From: Rhabdornis inornatus
Taxonomy: Eukaryota > Chordata > Aves > Passeriformes > Rhabdornithidae
DNA length: 64,000 nt
Direction of reading: 5' to 3'
Assembly: GCA_013397075.1 (NCBI GenBank)
Contig: VWZS01000630.1
Span: 1 to 64,000, forward strand
A program made the translations under genes and the position numbers. The notes beneath the pieces were generated by a model. That model was given only the letters and a program-made list of their open reading frames with translations, did no database searches and was not told the DNA's origin. Positions 50,701-62,700 of the stretch are shown piece after piece. Positions within the stretch are counted from its first letter, which is position 1. Every line of letters begins with the position of its first letter.

Positions 50701-53700
50701 ACACTTACTGATTAAATCAGGTTAATTAACTCTCCATTTATACTGGAAATTGTCAATTCCTTTTTCTCAAAGCACAGAAAGCTGAGCAATTTGTTCTAAA
50801 TATAAGCATAGGATCAGACACTCAACATGCATTTACCGTAATGTGTATGAAGTAAATGATTAAAGAGTCCTCATTTTTCTGTTTAAGGGATAATAGACAG
50901 AACATCTGAAACTGAAAGGAGCTCCTCCAGTTACCACAGCCCTTCGCCAGACTTGAGGTCCTAGAAGGACACATGGAGCTCTCTCCCTGTAAGGGGGATC
51001 TCTCTGCCCTCCAGTTCATTATCACTACTGAAAAACTCCTAAAATATCTCAGCGTATCACAGAATCCCAGAATGGTCTGGGTTGGAAGGGACCTTAAAGC
51101 CCCTCTAGAGCCACATCTTCCACTAGCCCAGGGTGCTCCAAGCTCTGTCCAACCTGACCTTTGGACACATACAGGGATGGGGCAGCCACAGCTTCTCAGG
51201 GCCCCACCACCCTCACAGGAAAGGATTTCTTCTCAATATCCCATTTAAATCTACTCTTTGGCAGTGGGAAGCCATTCCCTCCTGTCTTGTCACTCCATCC
51301 CTTGTAAACAGTCTCTCTCCATGTTTCTCATCAGTTCCTTTAGGTCACAGTGAGGTCACCCCTCCTCTCCAGGTGAACAATCCCAACTCTCCCAGCCTTT
51401 CCTCCCAGCAGAGCTGCCCCATCCCTCTGATCATCCTGGTGCCTCCTCTGGACTCTCTCCAGCAGCTCCAGGTCCCTCCTGTGCTGGGCTCCAAGGCTGG
51501 AGCAGCTCTGCAGGTGGGGTCTCACCTGAGCAGGGCAGAGGGGCAGAATCCCAATCCCTTTCCTGCAGCCCATACTGGGGGCTCAGCCCAGGGTATGAGA
51601 GGTTCTGGCCTGGATATGGCCCCACTTTCCAGGATGTGATGCTTGCATAATAAATTGAAGCACAGTAACTACAACTTGTGCAGTTGACTGTGTGGATGTG
51701 AAAGAGACAAATCCTGAGTTTGTTACTGAGAAACAAGTTTAGTTTTACTGCAAACAAAGCTCAGACGTGTGCAGGCAGCCCTGGCTTCCTCTTGCTTGGT
51801 TGGGTTAGGCCACTCCAAGACTCAAGACAGGCCCTTCTAATCTAAGAGAGGCTCATTTACTATTATTTACCCAGTGACCTGGCTCAGGTACACATCTCTT
51901 ACCTGTCCCTGGTACATATCAGGGACAGCTCTGAGGCACACACGGGGTCAGCCTGGTCCTGAGGTCATGCCCAGGATTTCTGTGACAGCACAACCAACCC
52001 CTTCCCATAGGGGCTGCCAGGACTCAATATATGGGTTCCACGTCAGCTCCTGGGTGCAGGGAAAGCAGAATGCAGCTGGAGAAGCCAGCACAAGGTTGAA
52101 GCAAGATGGCAGAAAAGCACTGTTCCAAGGTTAGACATGCAGCTGAGGGGACAAGCAAAAACCTGCCTCTCCTGCCAGGAAAGGAATTCTCCACCCTTCA
52201 GGAAAAAAAGAAAAGAGAATTATTCCAAAGTGACAGACTGCATGGAAAAGAAATAAAAGAAAGGGAGTGACAAAGTGTCAATTTATTTATTCATCAAGCA
52301 AGGAAAGACTGAAGGGTGACATCAGAGAGCAAATGCAAATTTATTCAAACACAACTACGTCCAATCTGTTTCTGACTGAAGCAGTTCAGATAACTTTGCT
52401 ATTTTAACTCAGATTTTACAGTTTACATTAGATCAACTACGTATTCACCCCTGGGTTTTCCCCAAAAGAGACTTCATAGCCAGCAGAGTGACCTCTGTCC
52501 TGAGCAGGGACTGCAAACCCTTCCCTAGAAACACAAGGAATGTTTTACCACATTGCACTATTCCACTGCTCTTCATCCACCTTCTGCTTTTCACAGCCTT
52601 CAGCTGGGACAGAAGTCCATCCATCTCTCTCAATAGACAGTGATAAATCTGCCCCCACTCCCAGTGATAAAAAACACAGGTTCCAACCTTTTATAGTCCA
52701 ATCTAAATGAGAAATTTACTCTAGTTCAGGAACACTTCTGGCATTTCAAAACCTCCTGGCATTCTGAAAGCTTCCCTCTAGTCTGGGAGGGAGGAAGCAA
52801 GCTTCACACAATGAAAAATAATTGACAAAAAAACCCATACAAGGAGCAGAACTGATCATTATCTCCTTCAAGAGTCAGCTTTGGAGTTAGAGTGTGGAAT
52901 TAAAATTCATGTGCTTCCTTAGAGCTAAACCAGGTTATAAAACTCATCCTAAGCAGATTCCCTTCTCGTTTATTTTACGAGTCTTTTTCTCTCAAAGAAC
53001 TGAGACATTTGTATAAGCTCATCCCTGAGTTTGAAAGGACCCTCGTGTCTCTGCTTCAGCCTCCTGCTCAATGCAGAGCCAGCCTAAGTCAGATGAGGCT
53101 GCTCAGGTCTGTGCTCAGTCAAGTTCAGCTTTCACATGAGCACTGCCTGAGTCAGACTGAGAGGATGATACCATCCCCAGCCTACTCAGGTGAGAATGGC
53201 TCAACACATTCCAGTGCTTGGCCACTCTCACTGCAACAGAGTTTCCCTAAGAGTTAATCCAATTGCTCCTTGTCCTTTCTCTGGGCATTTCCAAAAGAAT
53301 CTGTTTTCTTCACAGCTACTTATCAGGAACTGAAGATAACAATAAGATCTCCCCCATCAATACCTGTGCCTGCTCCTCAAGGCTAAATGAACTATTTTAC
53401 AACTTGATGTATTGTCAAAATTAAGCGGTGCCAGTGGGACTGAGACAGTTGGCAATCCAGATTGGGATGCCCTGCAGGGTGGCAGCCAGGCCCCAGACAT
53501 TCCCAGTAAATCCACCAGGATTTTACATTGGGTGTAAAATGGAGCAAGAGATCTTTCACAAGAATCACAAGGTTGGAAGAGACCTCCAAGATCATCAAGT
53601 CCAACCCAGCCCAAGACCTCAACTAGACTATGGCACCGAGTGCCACATCCAGTGTTTTTTAAACACATCCAGGGATGGTGACTCCACCACCTCCCTGGGC

Positions 53701-56700
53701 AAACCATTCCAATATTTTATCACCCTTTCTGTAAAAAACTTTTTCCTAATATCCAACCTATATTTTCCTTGCCCCAACTTAAGACTGTATCCTCTGGTTC
53801 TATCAGTTGTTGCCTGGCAATCTTTCAGTGATTTTGAGGAGCTCTAAAAGCCCTCCCAAAGCATACAACACATTTTGGGTTGATTGAGTCATCAGCTTCA
53901 AACCACAAGGGATTTTTTTGGTTTTTCACATTTCATCAGGAAAATAAAATAACACACATTAGGTGCTGATATAGAAATATGGGTGCATATGTGTGGCACC
54001 TCTTTCCATCCATTCCTGCTCTCAAAGCCCTGGAAGAACACCTGGAGCCTGAGCTGTCCTTGCCCTTCCAGGCATCCAAAACACCTCTCCCTGCAGACTT
54101 GGATGTGTAAAATGTGCTGTGAATTACAACCATAGAAATAAGCTCTCGTGACAATTCCTCCAGAACTTGCTGCAGGGAAGCTGAGGATAACCAAGAGAAA
54201 GGCCTTACCAGGTGGATCCAGAGAGCCCAGCAATGTACGTGGCACAGTCCAGGACTCCTGACTCATAAAGTGCTTTCATGACTCCAGCAAAGCCCACCAT
54301 GGCCCGGAACCCCCCTCCCGAGCCCAGCACGGCGATCACCGGCACCTGCAGGGATAAGAGCAACACAACCACCACATCAGTGACAAAGGACACACCTGGG
54401 AGCACCCTGTCCAACCCCTGGACACCCCAAGAAGAATCAGAATTTATTCTGAAGATATTCAGAATTTATTCTGAAGAAGTCACCACTTACAGCAAGATTT
54501 CTAAACAAAAATATACTGAGAATTTCTTTAGAATGTCTGTCCTTCTTATTCACAATCCAAAATAGAGGAGATATTAAATTTAGTTATTAAATGAACTAAT
54601 CAGTTACAAGACCATAGAGATTTTTAAAGCAACCTAAATACCTGCTTTAATCCAATTCATATCATTGTGACAGAGCCAAAGGCAGTAAAATTTACTAATG
54701 AGAAACAGAACAGAGACAAATAATATTTTGACTGGGAGTTTAAGAACATCCACTATTACTACATAGTATGAAGACAGTCTCAATTTTACCACCACTTTGC
54801 AAAAACTGCCAGAGAAGTAATGCGAATTCACAGGGATCTGGGCAACTATTCAGCCACCAAGAGAGGAGTGAGCAGAACCAGACATGTTTATTGTGGCACC
54901 AGGTTAAAATTGTGTCCACGGGGGTTCATTTTACACTTTCCTCCTTCTTACTGCCCAGCCTGGATATCCAGGCTGTTCCACTCAACTGCACAGTTTCTCC
55001 AAGTATCTAAAAAGAAGACAAAATGAAATAAAAATTCATTTGCTCCCACCATCATATGTTTTGGCCTAAGTAAAGGGCTTATGTGGTTCCCAGTTTCCGA
55101 AACCCAGGAGGATTTTCCACTGTTCAGTGGTGACAAAGGAATCACCTCTCGGTTGCTACTGAGCATAGAAAGAATCGCACAGCTGTGCAGAAAGTCCCTA
55201 TCTGATCAAACTGCTAATCTGTCAAAAATCTCCCTGAAAGGCAATTTCAGGTGCCAATAGATGGGATTAGTGACAAGAAAAGGATCCATGTGACGACAGA
55301 GTCCTGTTCTTTCCGCAGACTCCATGCTCCAAGCCATGAAACTCCCCTGAGGACCGCCTGTCACAAGGAAATGCCCATGAACAATGACCAAGGCACTCAA
55401 GATGTTTCTTGAGGTTTCCACTCCCCAAAACTGCTTATTCTTGATGGAGTGAGATTGTTACCTCCTTCGTAAGTGTTCAGCTTTAGTAATAGAAACCACA
55501 AGTATTCCCTGGCCCTGCATTCATCATGCAGCTCCAGAGATAGGGATCTATCCCAAAAATGACACAGCCCAGGGAAGGGTTTGGGATATGTTTTTTTAAG
55601 CCAACACCCCAATAACGGAGCAGCTGCTTTGAATGAATGTGGGGGACTGCAAGATTAGCCATGTCAGTAATCACTCCTTTAATAACATGGGGAGGCTTTG
55701 AAAGCTCCTCAGGAGCACTGCCCACTCAGCCTGAGCAGACACATCCCAACAGGATGGAGATGTCACCTGCAGGTGCAAGCCTGGAGAAGGTATGCGAGAA
55801 CACTTCCAGAGCACCACTGCTCCACTCATCAGTGCACTGGCACCAGGGAAAATGGGAGTGTCCCTCAGGAGGCAGAGGAATCCGCTATGGAGACGGGCTG
55901 GCAATGTCCAGGAGAGTCACCAACATCCTGACTGCAAATGCTTCCTGGATCCACAGGCACTCTGGGCATCCTAGATTCCTGCACTGGGAAGGGTGGATTA
56001 CAGCAAGGCGAATATGGATTATGGAATCACAGGTGGGACAAGACCTCCAAGATCATCAAGTCCAACCATCAGCCCACTACCACCACTGCCTTCACCACTA
56101 AACCTTGTCCCCAAGTGCCACAACCACACATTTTCTGAATACCTCCAGGGATGATGATTCCACCACTGCCCTGGGCAGCCCTTCCAATGCTTTACAGCCC
56201 TTTTCATGAAGAAATTTTCCCTAATATCCAACCTGACCCTCTCCTGGCACAGCTCAAGGCTGTTCCCTCTCATCCTGTCCCTGTTCCCTGGGAGAAGAGC
56301 CTGACGCCTCTGGCTGCCCCCGCCTGTCAGTTATAGAGAAACAGAAAGTCCCCCCTGAGCCTTCTTTTCTCCAAGATGAACTTCCCCAGCACCCATGGGC
56401 ATTGCACAGTAAATACAGAAAGCTTTAAAGTGATGATAAAAAATAACTGAAGAGAAGCACCTACTGCACATTCCTGCCCATTTATTTCAATAGAAGTTGA
56501 GCTGCAGCATAAATCAAGTGAGGCAGATTCAGAGTCCTCTCCTGCTCTGCAGAAGAAGCAGGCAGGTTTGTTAGAACAGCTTTTTAGCTCCAGTTCCGTC
56601 TCTGACATGTTTAAGGGCACAAAACAATAAAAATTGAAATGAAATACACCCATACTGCAAGCTGCCCTATGGGATAAATAGAGCAGAGGCATGGAAGGGG

Positions 56701-59700
56701 GAAGGAGCTGCAGCCAGAGCACCCAGAGCCAAGAACCAAGAAACCATGTCCTGATGAAGAACAGAGAAAAGAGGATACCACAGGCTGCACACTCCTCTAC
56801 TGAACCCCAAATCCTTTGTACAGAACCACCAGCACATGAGCTCACTCAAACCAAAAGGTTCTTAATCTTATCTTCCAGTAGTCAGACAAGAAAAAGCTAA
56901 ACCATACTAAATCTTGTTTTGGGAATGAGTAGTGCAGATGTCTTTATCCAAATGCCCTGGAAACACAGTGCACAAAATCTGAATACCTGTGGTGGAAGAA
57001 GAATGCCATAGGGCACACAAATGATTATTAAAAAATTGTTCTGCAAATCCAGTCACGGAGAACTATATGCTTTCTTTAGAAGATTATGGTATTTTTAGAA
57101 AATTGCTTGAAGCAGTAAAAATTTAAAACATACACTGAGCAATAACAGAAGTATGATAAATCTCTACCTCTGTGTTTCCAGAATGTGCCTCAGGATTAAG
57201 TCAGGAAATTTGGAACTACTCATTTCCCTATCCAGACATGTATAATGAATTCAGAGGTATTAAAATCTCTCAGCATCCCTGCAAAGCACAAGCTACTCAT
57301 AGATGAAGGAACTTGGGTAAACTTTGAGTATGTGACTTGTCCAAGATGAAACAAGGCCTACAGACAGCTAAAACTACTCAGTGTCTCCCAACTTCATGTT
57401 AAGACTGCAAACATCCCATAAATCCTCCTGCTATCTTCCATCTGTAGCAATAAAAGTAAAACTACAGTTTAATTTGAACAAAAAGGTTTTTTTTCACTGC
57501 TAAGAAACAGATAAAAATTCTGACAAGTCAGCTTAGAAATACACATTTGGCATATGAAAAATGGCAGGATACCTACAGTTACTGTCTGGGAAGATGCAAT
57601 TTAACTGATAAAATTTCAGTATTGGAGACAGTGAGGGATACCAAAGGAAGATGATGACACAAAGAATAAGAGATCTTAGCTATTCTTTGTAATAATTCAT
57701 GCACAGATACCACCTGCATAGAACTGAGACCTGAGGCACTGAGTATCACTCCAGTTCCAACTGGAGCTTGGCCGAATATCCATCCTTTCTGAGGAAGATC
57801 CTATTCTGCTCTAGGTCACACCAATGTCACACTGACAGATTCCTACTCTGATAAGATCTGTATATGTTAAGATTAAAATAACTGAACTGAAAATCAAGAA
57901 ACCCTGAAAATGTTCCTTCACAATACACACAATTTATCTCAGTCCAATTGAAATACATACAATACTTGTTAAATTCTTTCATGTTCCTCAGAAAGTTCAC
58001 AGAAGAAGATTCACTAAGCAAGACAGAGTTCAAAAGTATTCAACAATAAAACATCCACCACCTGCTCAAAACTTCATGGAAATGTCAATGATATTCTTTA
58101 GTGCTGGTTGCAAGACACTGTCACATTCTCCTTATACTAAAAATGCACAAAAGGAATCAAGCCAGATTAATTCACGGACTCCGTTCATTGCTTAACACCC
58201 CCACAGGCACTAAGTGTTCCACAAATTCTGGAAGCAGCGCAGGAGAGGGAATGGGCAAGGAAGAAAGAGAATGGAAAAGCTACAACAAAGTAAGTAGATC
58301 TGTACCAAGTGGATTCTTAATTAACTCTAAATAATGCAGTGTTTTATGAAATCACTGAAGACCTCAGTAGGATCCGGGCCCCTTCCTCACTGTGCTGTGA
58401 CGCCTTGGCACACGTGAAGCTGTGGCTGCCTGGAAGTGAATTCTTCCCTGGAAGTGTCCAAGGCCAGGTTGGATGGGGCTTGGAGTAACCTGGGGTAGTG
58501 AAAGGTGTCCCTGCCCATGGCAAGGGGTGGAACTGGATGATCCTTATAGTCCCTTACCACCCAACATTCCCTGATTCTGTGATATGACCCAAGCCACCAT
58601 CAGCCCACTGAGATCTACTGGCTTCCCTTCCTCTTGGCTTGGGTCAAAGCACCAGCAAGTGAAGGAAAGCTGCAGTTCTTCATGTTTCAAAGAAATAAAA
58701 CTTCATAACCCTAATCCAGTAAAACTGGCTCAAGAAAAGAAGGAAGGAAAGAAACTAATTTCCAATCTGACCCTAAATTTAAACCAGCTCATTTCCTGCC
58801 TAATCTTTCAGAGATGAAGGTCACAGAGCACGGGTTGGGCACTGGGCATGCAGAGGCACATTCTGTGCTGGCTGAGTGCCCAGCACCACTGCAGGATTCA
58901 GCAGGTATTTCACACAACCTGAGGCACTTTTCAGATGGCAATCTCCCCTGAAAGCCAACACCTTAACAAAGCCTGGGATTCAAACGGAGGGGGGAGGAAA
59001 TTGGAGCAGTTTGTTTAAGGGGCCAATGAATAACAGAATCCCAGGACGATTTGTTTGGAAGGGACATTAAAGTCCACCCATTGCCACCCCAGGGACATCT
59101 TCCACTATCTCAGGCTGCTTCAAGCCCCATCCAACCTGGCCTTGGACACTTCCAGAGGTGGGGTAGCCAAAGCTTCTCTGGACACCCTGTGCCAGGGCCT
59201 CCCCACCCTCACAGGGAAGAATTTCTTCCTAATACCTAATCTAAATCTCTCCTTTTATAGCTTCCTCCGGTCATAAACTTTAATTTATGAATTTAGAGCC
59301 AAGAAAAATTACTCTCCAGGCTAAATACTGTATGTTCATAAAGGAAAATAATTTTTATAAACAGTCTTTCTCCATCTTCTACCTCACATGCCTCATTCTT
59401 TCCTCTCACAGGCAAATGAAGGATTCCAAAGGGGATGCTAATCCTGATGGGAACTCTCCAAACTTACATCACGGGAAGTGGTCAGGTTCTGGCTGTTGTC
59501 CCCTAGAAATGACTTGATGCTGTGCATGATGTTGTCTCTGCGCTGCTGCCGGAACCTCTTCTCCTCATCGCACAGGGCCATGCTGAACCGCAGGTCCGTG
59601 GAGGAGCTGTTTGCAAAAGGGACAGGCTTGTCACAGGAGGTGCAATTCCAAACAGGATCACAAACATCACCGTGGGAAATGAGCAGACACAAGCAGAAAA

Positions 59701-62700
59701 TCCTCACCCACTTACATAAGATGAAATGAAACAGTATTTTCCATGTGACACCCTCCGTCAGCTCTGAAGTGATGGAGGCAAAGTACATTGTCTCTTTAAG
59801 ACATGCATTTTATATAGAACTCATTAAAAGTAAATAATTAAATACAGCAAGCAAGTACTCCACTCACATACAATTATAAATCTACAGCACAGATCACAGT
59901 GGCACACCACAGGAAAAACTAAGCCTTTTTCTCTGTATTTTTCACACATTGTGGGACAAAAAATGTGCACAAGGCTGTGTAAGGATCTCAGTGCTGCACT
60001 TAAATAAAAGTACAACTTCAGCTGCCACTTCCATGGACAGCAGAGAGGAGGAGTGGACAATCCACCCTGGTACCCACTGAAAAGCACACAATGGTGAAAT
60101 GAATCCATTTAGGCTCAGATAGTAATTCCCCAGATTTTTAAAACAACCTATTATGTAATAAAATAATAGGATTAAGAAAAGGGGCAAAAAGACTCCCTAG
60201 AAGCAATGTTCCATGAAGATATCCACAATTTGCATGGATATCAGGGAATAGCAGCAGAACTTGCTAAGATCCTTTACATTTCAAAGCCTAAGAAGAAGAC
60301 ACAGCCAAGCATTTTCTGTTTATTTAATGTCAGAGATACGAAATGCTTGTAATGTACAAAGCCTGACTGGTTTAGTGGTCTCAAGGACCACCCACAAACG
60401 CATTTTCCTAGTACAACATGATGAGCAGAAATTATCCCTGGGGGATGTTTGTCTCTGGAGTAATCAGGAAATAATCTGACTTTTACAGTGCTCAGTGCTC
60501 CTATTTATAGTTACAGACAAAAAATGACTCCTTAAACTCCTTGCTCTCAGAAAATAATTTTTAGACTTGAAATGTGTTGTTTTGATTACGCCTCAATGTG
60601 ATTTTTGGTCGTTCACCAGGACAGGTGAAGAATGATGGAGAAAGACAGCTAGAGGGGGGGAAAAAAGGGACAAATAAAGGTAGGCATCTGCTTTACATGG
60701 AGAACTCCTGGCCCTGAATCTACACCTGAATCTTCACTGCGTGGTATTTACATTTAAATACACTTTAGGAGCAGCTTCTGTAACAGCAACTGAAAGTTCA
60801 TGTGAGGGGCCAAGTTCCCAGAGAAGGTAAAACAGTGAGGATGAAACTGCACCTGAGTGAGATCCACAGGTTTTTTTGAAACAAAGCCCTTGAGAAGGAA
60901 AGGCCTTCACATAAACCAGGCTGAGAGATCTATATGGGATGGCTTCATTCCTGCAAACATTTGGCAGGGTCACACCTCTTAGTCCCTCTAAGGGTGTTTA
61001 GTCAATAACAGAATTACAACATGAAAATAAACCAAAGTTGTAAGATTTCCTCATTTTTACAGTGCCTGGTATTTCTATGCTACAACAAGGAATTTTTGCA
61101 CTCTACCTCACATATTTTTAAGAAAATCCCAACAGGGTGGGACTCTTGGGGTGTCTTGTGCAGGGCCAGGAGTTGGACTTTGATGATCCTTGTGGGTCCC
61201 TTCCAATTCAGGATATTCTGTGATTCCACAAAAATGTTAATGAAAAGTTTTAAATAAAAAAAATTCCTTTGCTGCTGGCATATTTTCAGCCTTTAAAAAA
61301 AAAATTAGTTACTCACCATACTTCCAGAGACAATTCCAAAGTCATTTCTGTGACCTAAAAAAGAAGTATTTAAATATGGTTACAGCACTTAAGAGAGGGA
61401 AAACCCACAAAAACACCTGGAACATCAACTACTACTGTCAGAACTTTCCTTTCATTCTTTCCTTTTCACTTTTTTTTAAAGAGGAAGATATTTTTGGCAC
61501 ATATGAATGAGATTCTTCTCAATTAATTTTTTTTGAAAGCACACAGTATGATTCCAAAATACACCACTAGCACTGAATAAAGTGGAAAATATTGGTAAGT
61601 GCTGACTTTCATTCCTCAGATCCCACTGTCTTGTCTTTCTTGCACTGCTAATCCCTTTCTGACAGTGCAACTCATCTCTGGATCTGATTCTCTTCACTCA
61701 CTCGTGGCTGGCAGGAGAACCAAGGGATCACATCTAAGTGCCACCTGTGCGGGGGAATCACTGCTCTGTGTTCCACAGGAGCCACCAAGTGTCTCTTCAC
61801 AGCTAAACATGCCTTAATTAGCAATCAGGAAGGGTGACTGCTTACAACTTGCTGGAAAATCCAATCAGTGTCACTGCACGGCTTCACCTGCAAACCACAC
61901 TGAACTCCCTGGCCACGAGCTACAGGTTGGCCTCCTCTGCCTTTCAGAGAGCACTGAAAGGGTTGCCTGCAGGCAAGAATTTAAACATTTGTGACTAAAG
62001 CACTAATTCCCTGTCAGGCACAATCGAGGAATACTGGCTGTGGAACTAAGACACAATGGAGAGGTATTTTCACCCTCTGTGCAATGGCCTCGCTGGTGCA
62101 GCCCTGGAGGAGTGACAGACTCAGACTGTCCTCTACGTAAAACCAGATTCTCCTCCTCACTTGGGGCATGTGAGCACCAGGGATGGAGCCACAACACCCC
62201 AGACTGAATGTCTGCTTGACCCTCAGACAGCAGTGAAGGATTTGGGATGCAAAGCTGCCTCTGACTCCCACATGCAGACCCAATTCTGAAATGGGAACTG
62301 CAAATGAGGCAGGGCATGAGCAAGGTAGGGGGAAAAAGAACAGGCAGAGAAACAACAAAGGGAAGAACATGAAGGAACAGAGTGAAGAGTCACTGACAAA
62401 GCACTTCAAAGGCAGGGAAGCAATTACATTATTCCCCACCTGATATTACTAATTTAGAAAGCACTCCTGAAACCATGCAGTGATTCAATGCTTATAAAAA
62501 TGTACAGACATGAAATAAATCCTTGGAGGGAAGCATTCCAACAGGGAGATATCATGGCATTTTCTGTACCTTATACAGACTGCCACAGCTATTTCAGGAA
62601 TACATTCTATGCATACATTTTCTACATCAGGCTCAACTTGACTTATCTCCCCTTAACTATTTGCTTATAAATTTCAGAGTGTATTTTACTTTTTTGCAAT

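Larger units (their letters stand above)
50614..54208 (-). other. PLA2G4A intron, 3595 bp
   Basis: Two CR1 fragments (51057, 53559). The 51.65-52.15 kb part is GC-richer and might be another old repeat that I cannot name. Confidence 0.8.
54346..59467 (-). other. PLA2G4A intron, 5122 bp
   Basis: Largest intron in the window, with three CR1 fragments (56021, 58414, 59032). No missing exon: the protein runs directly from SRD to VPVIAVLG. Confidence 0.85.

Noticed and set aside
61317..61347. 31-nt version of the microexon using the inner AG
   Set aside because: It breaks the reading frame between flanking exons and loses the conserved VTE residues.
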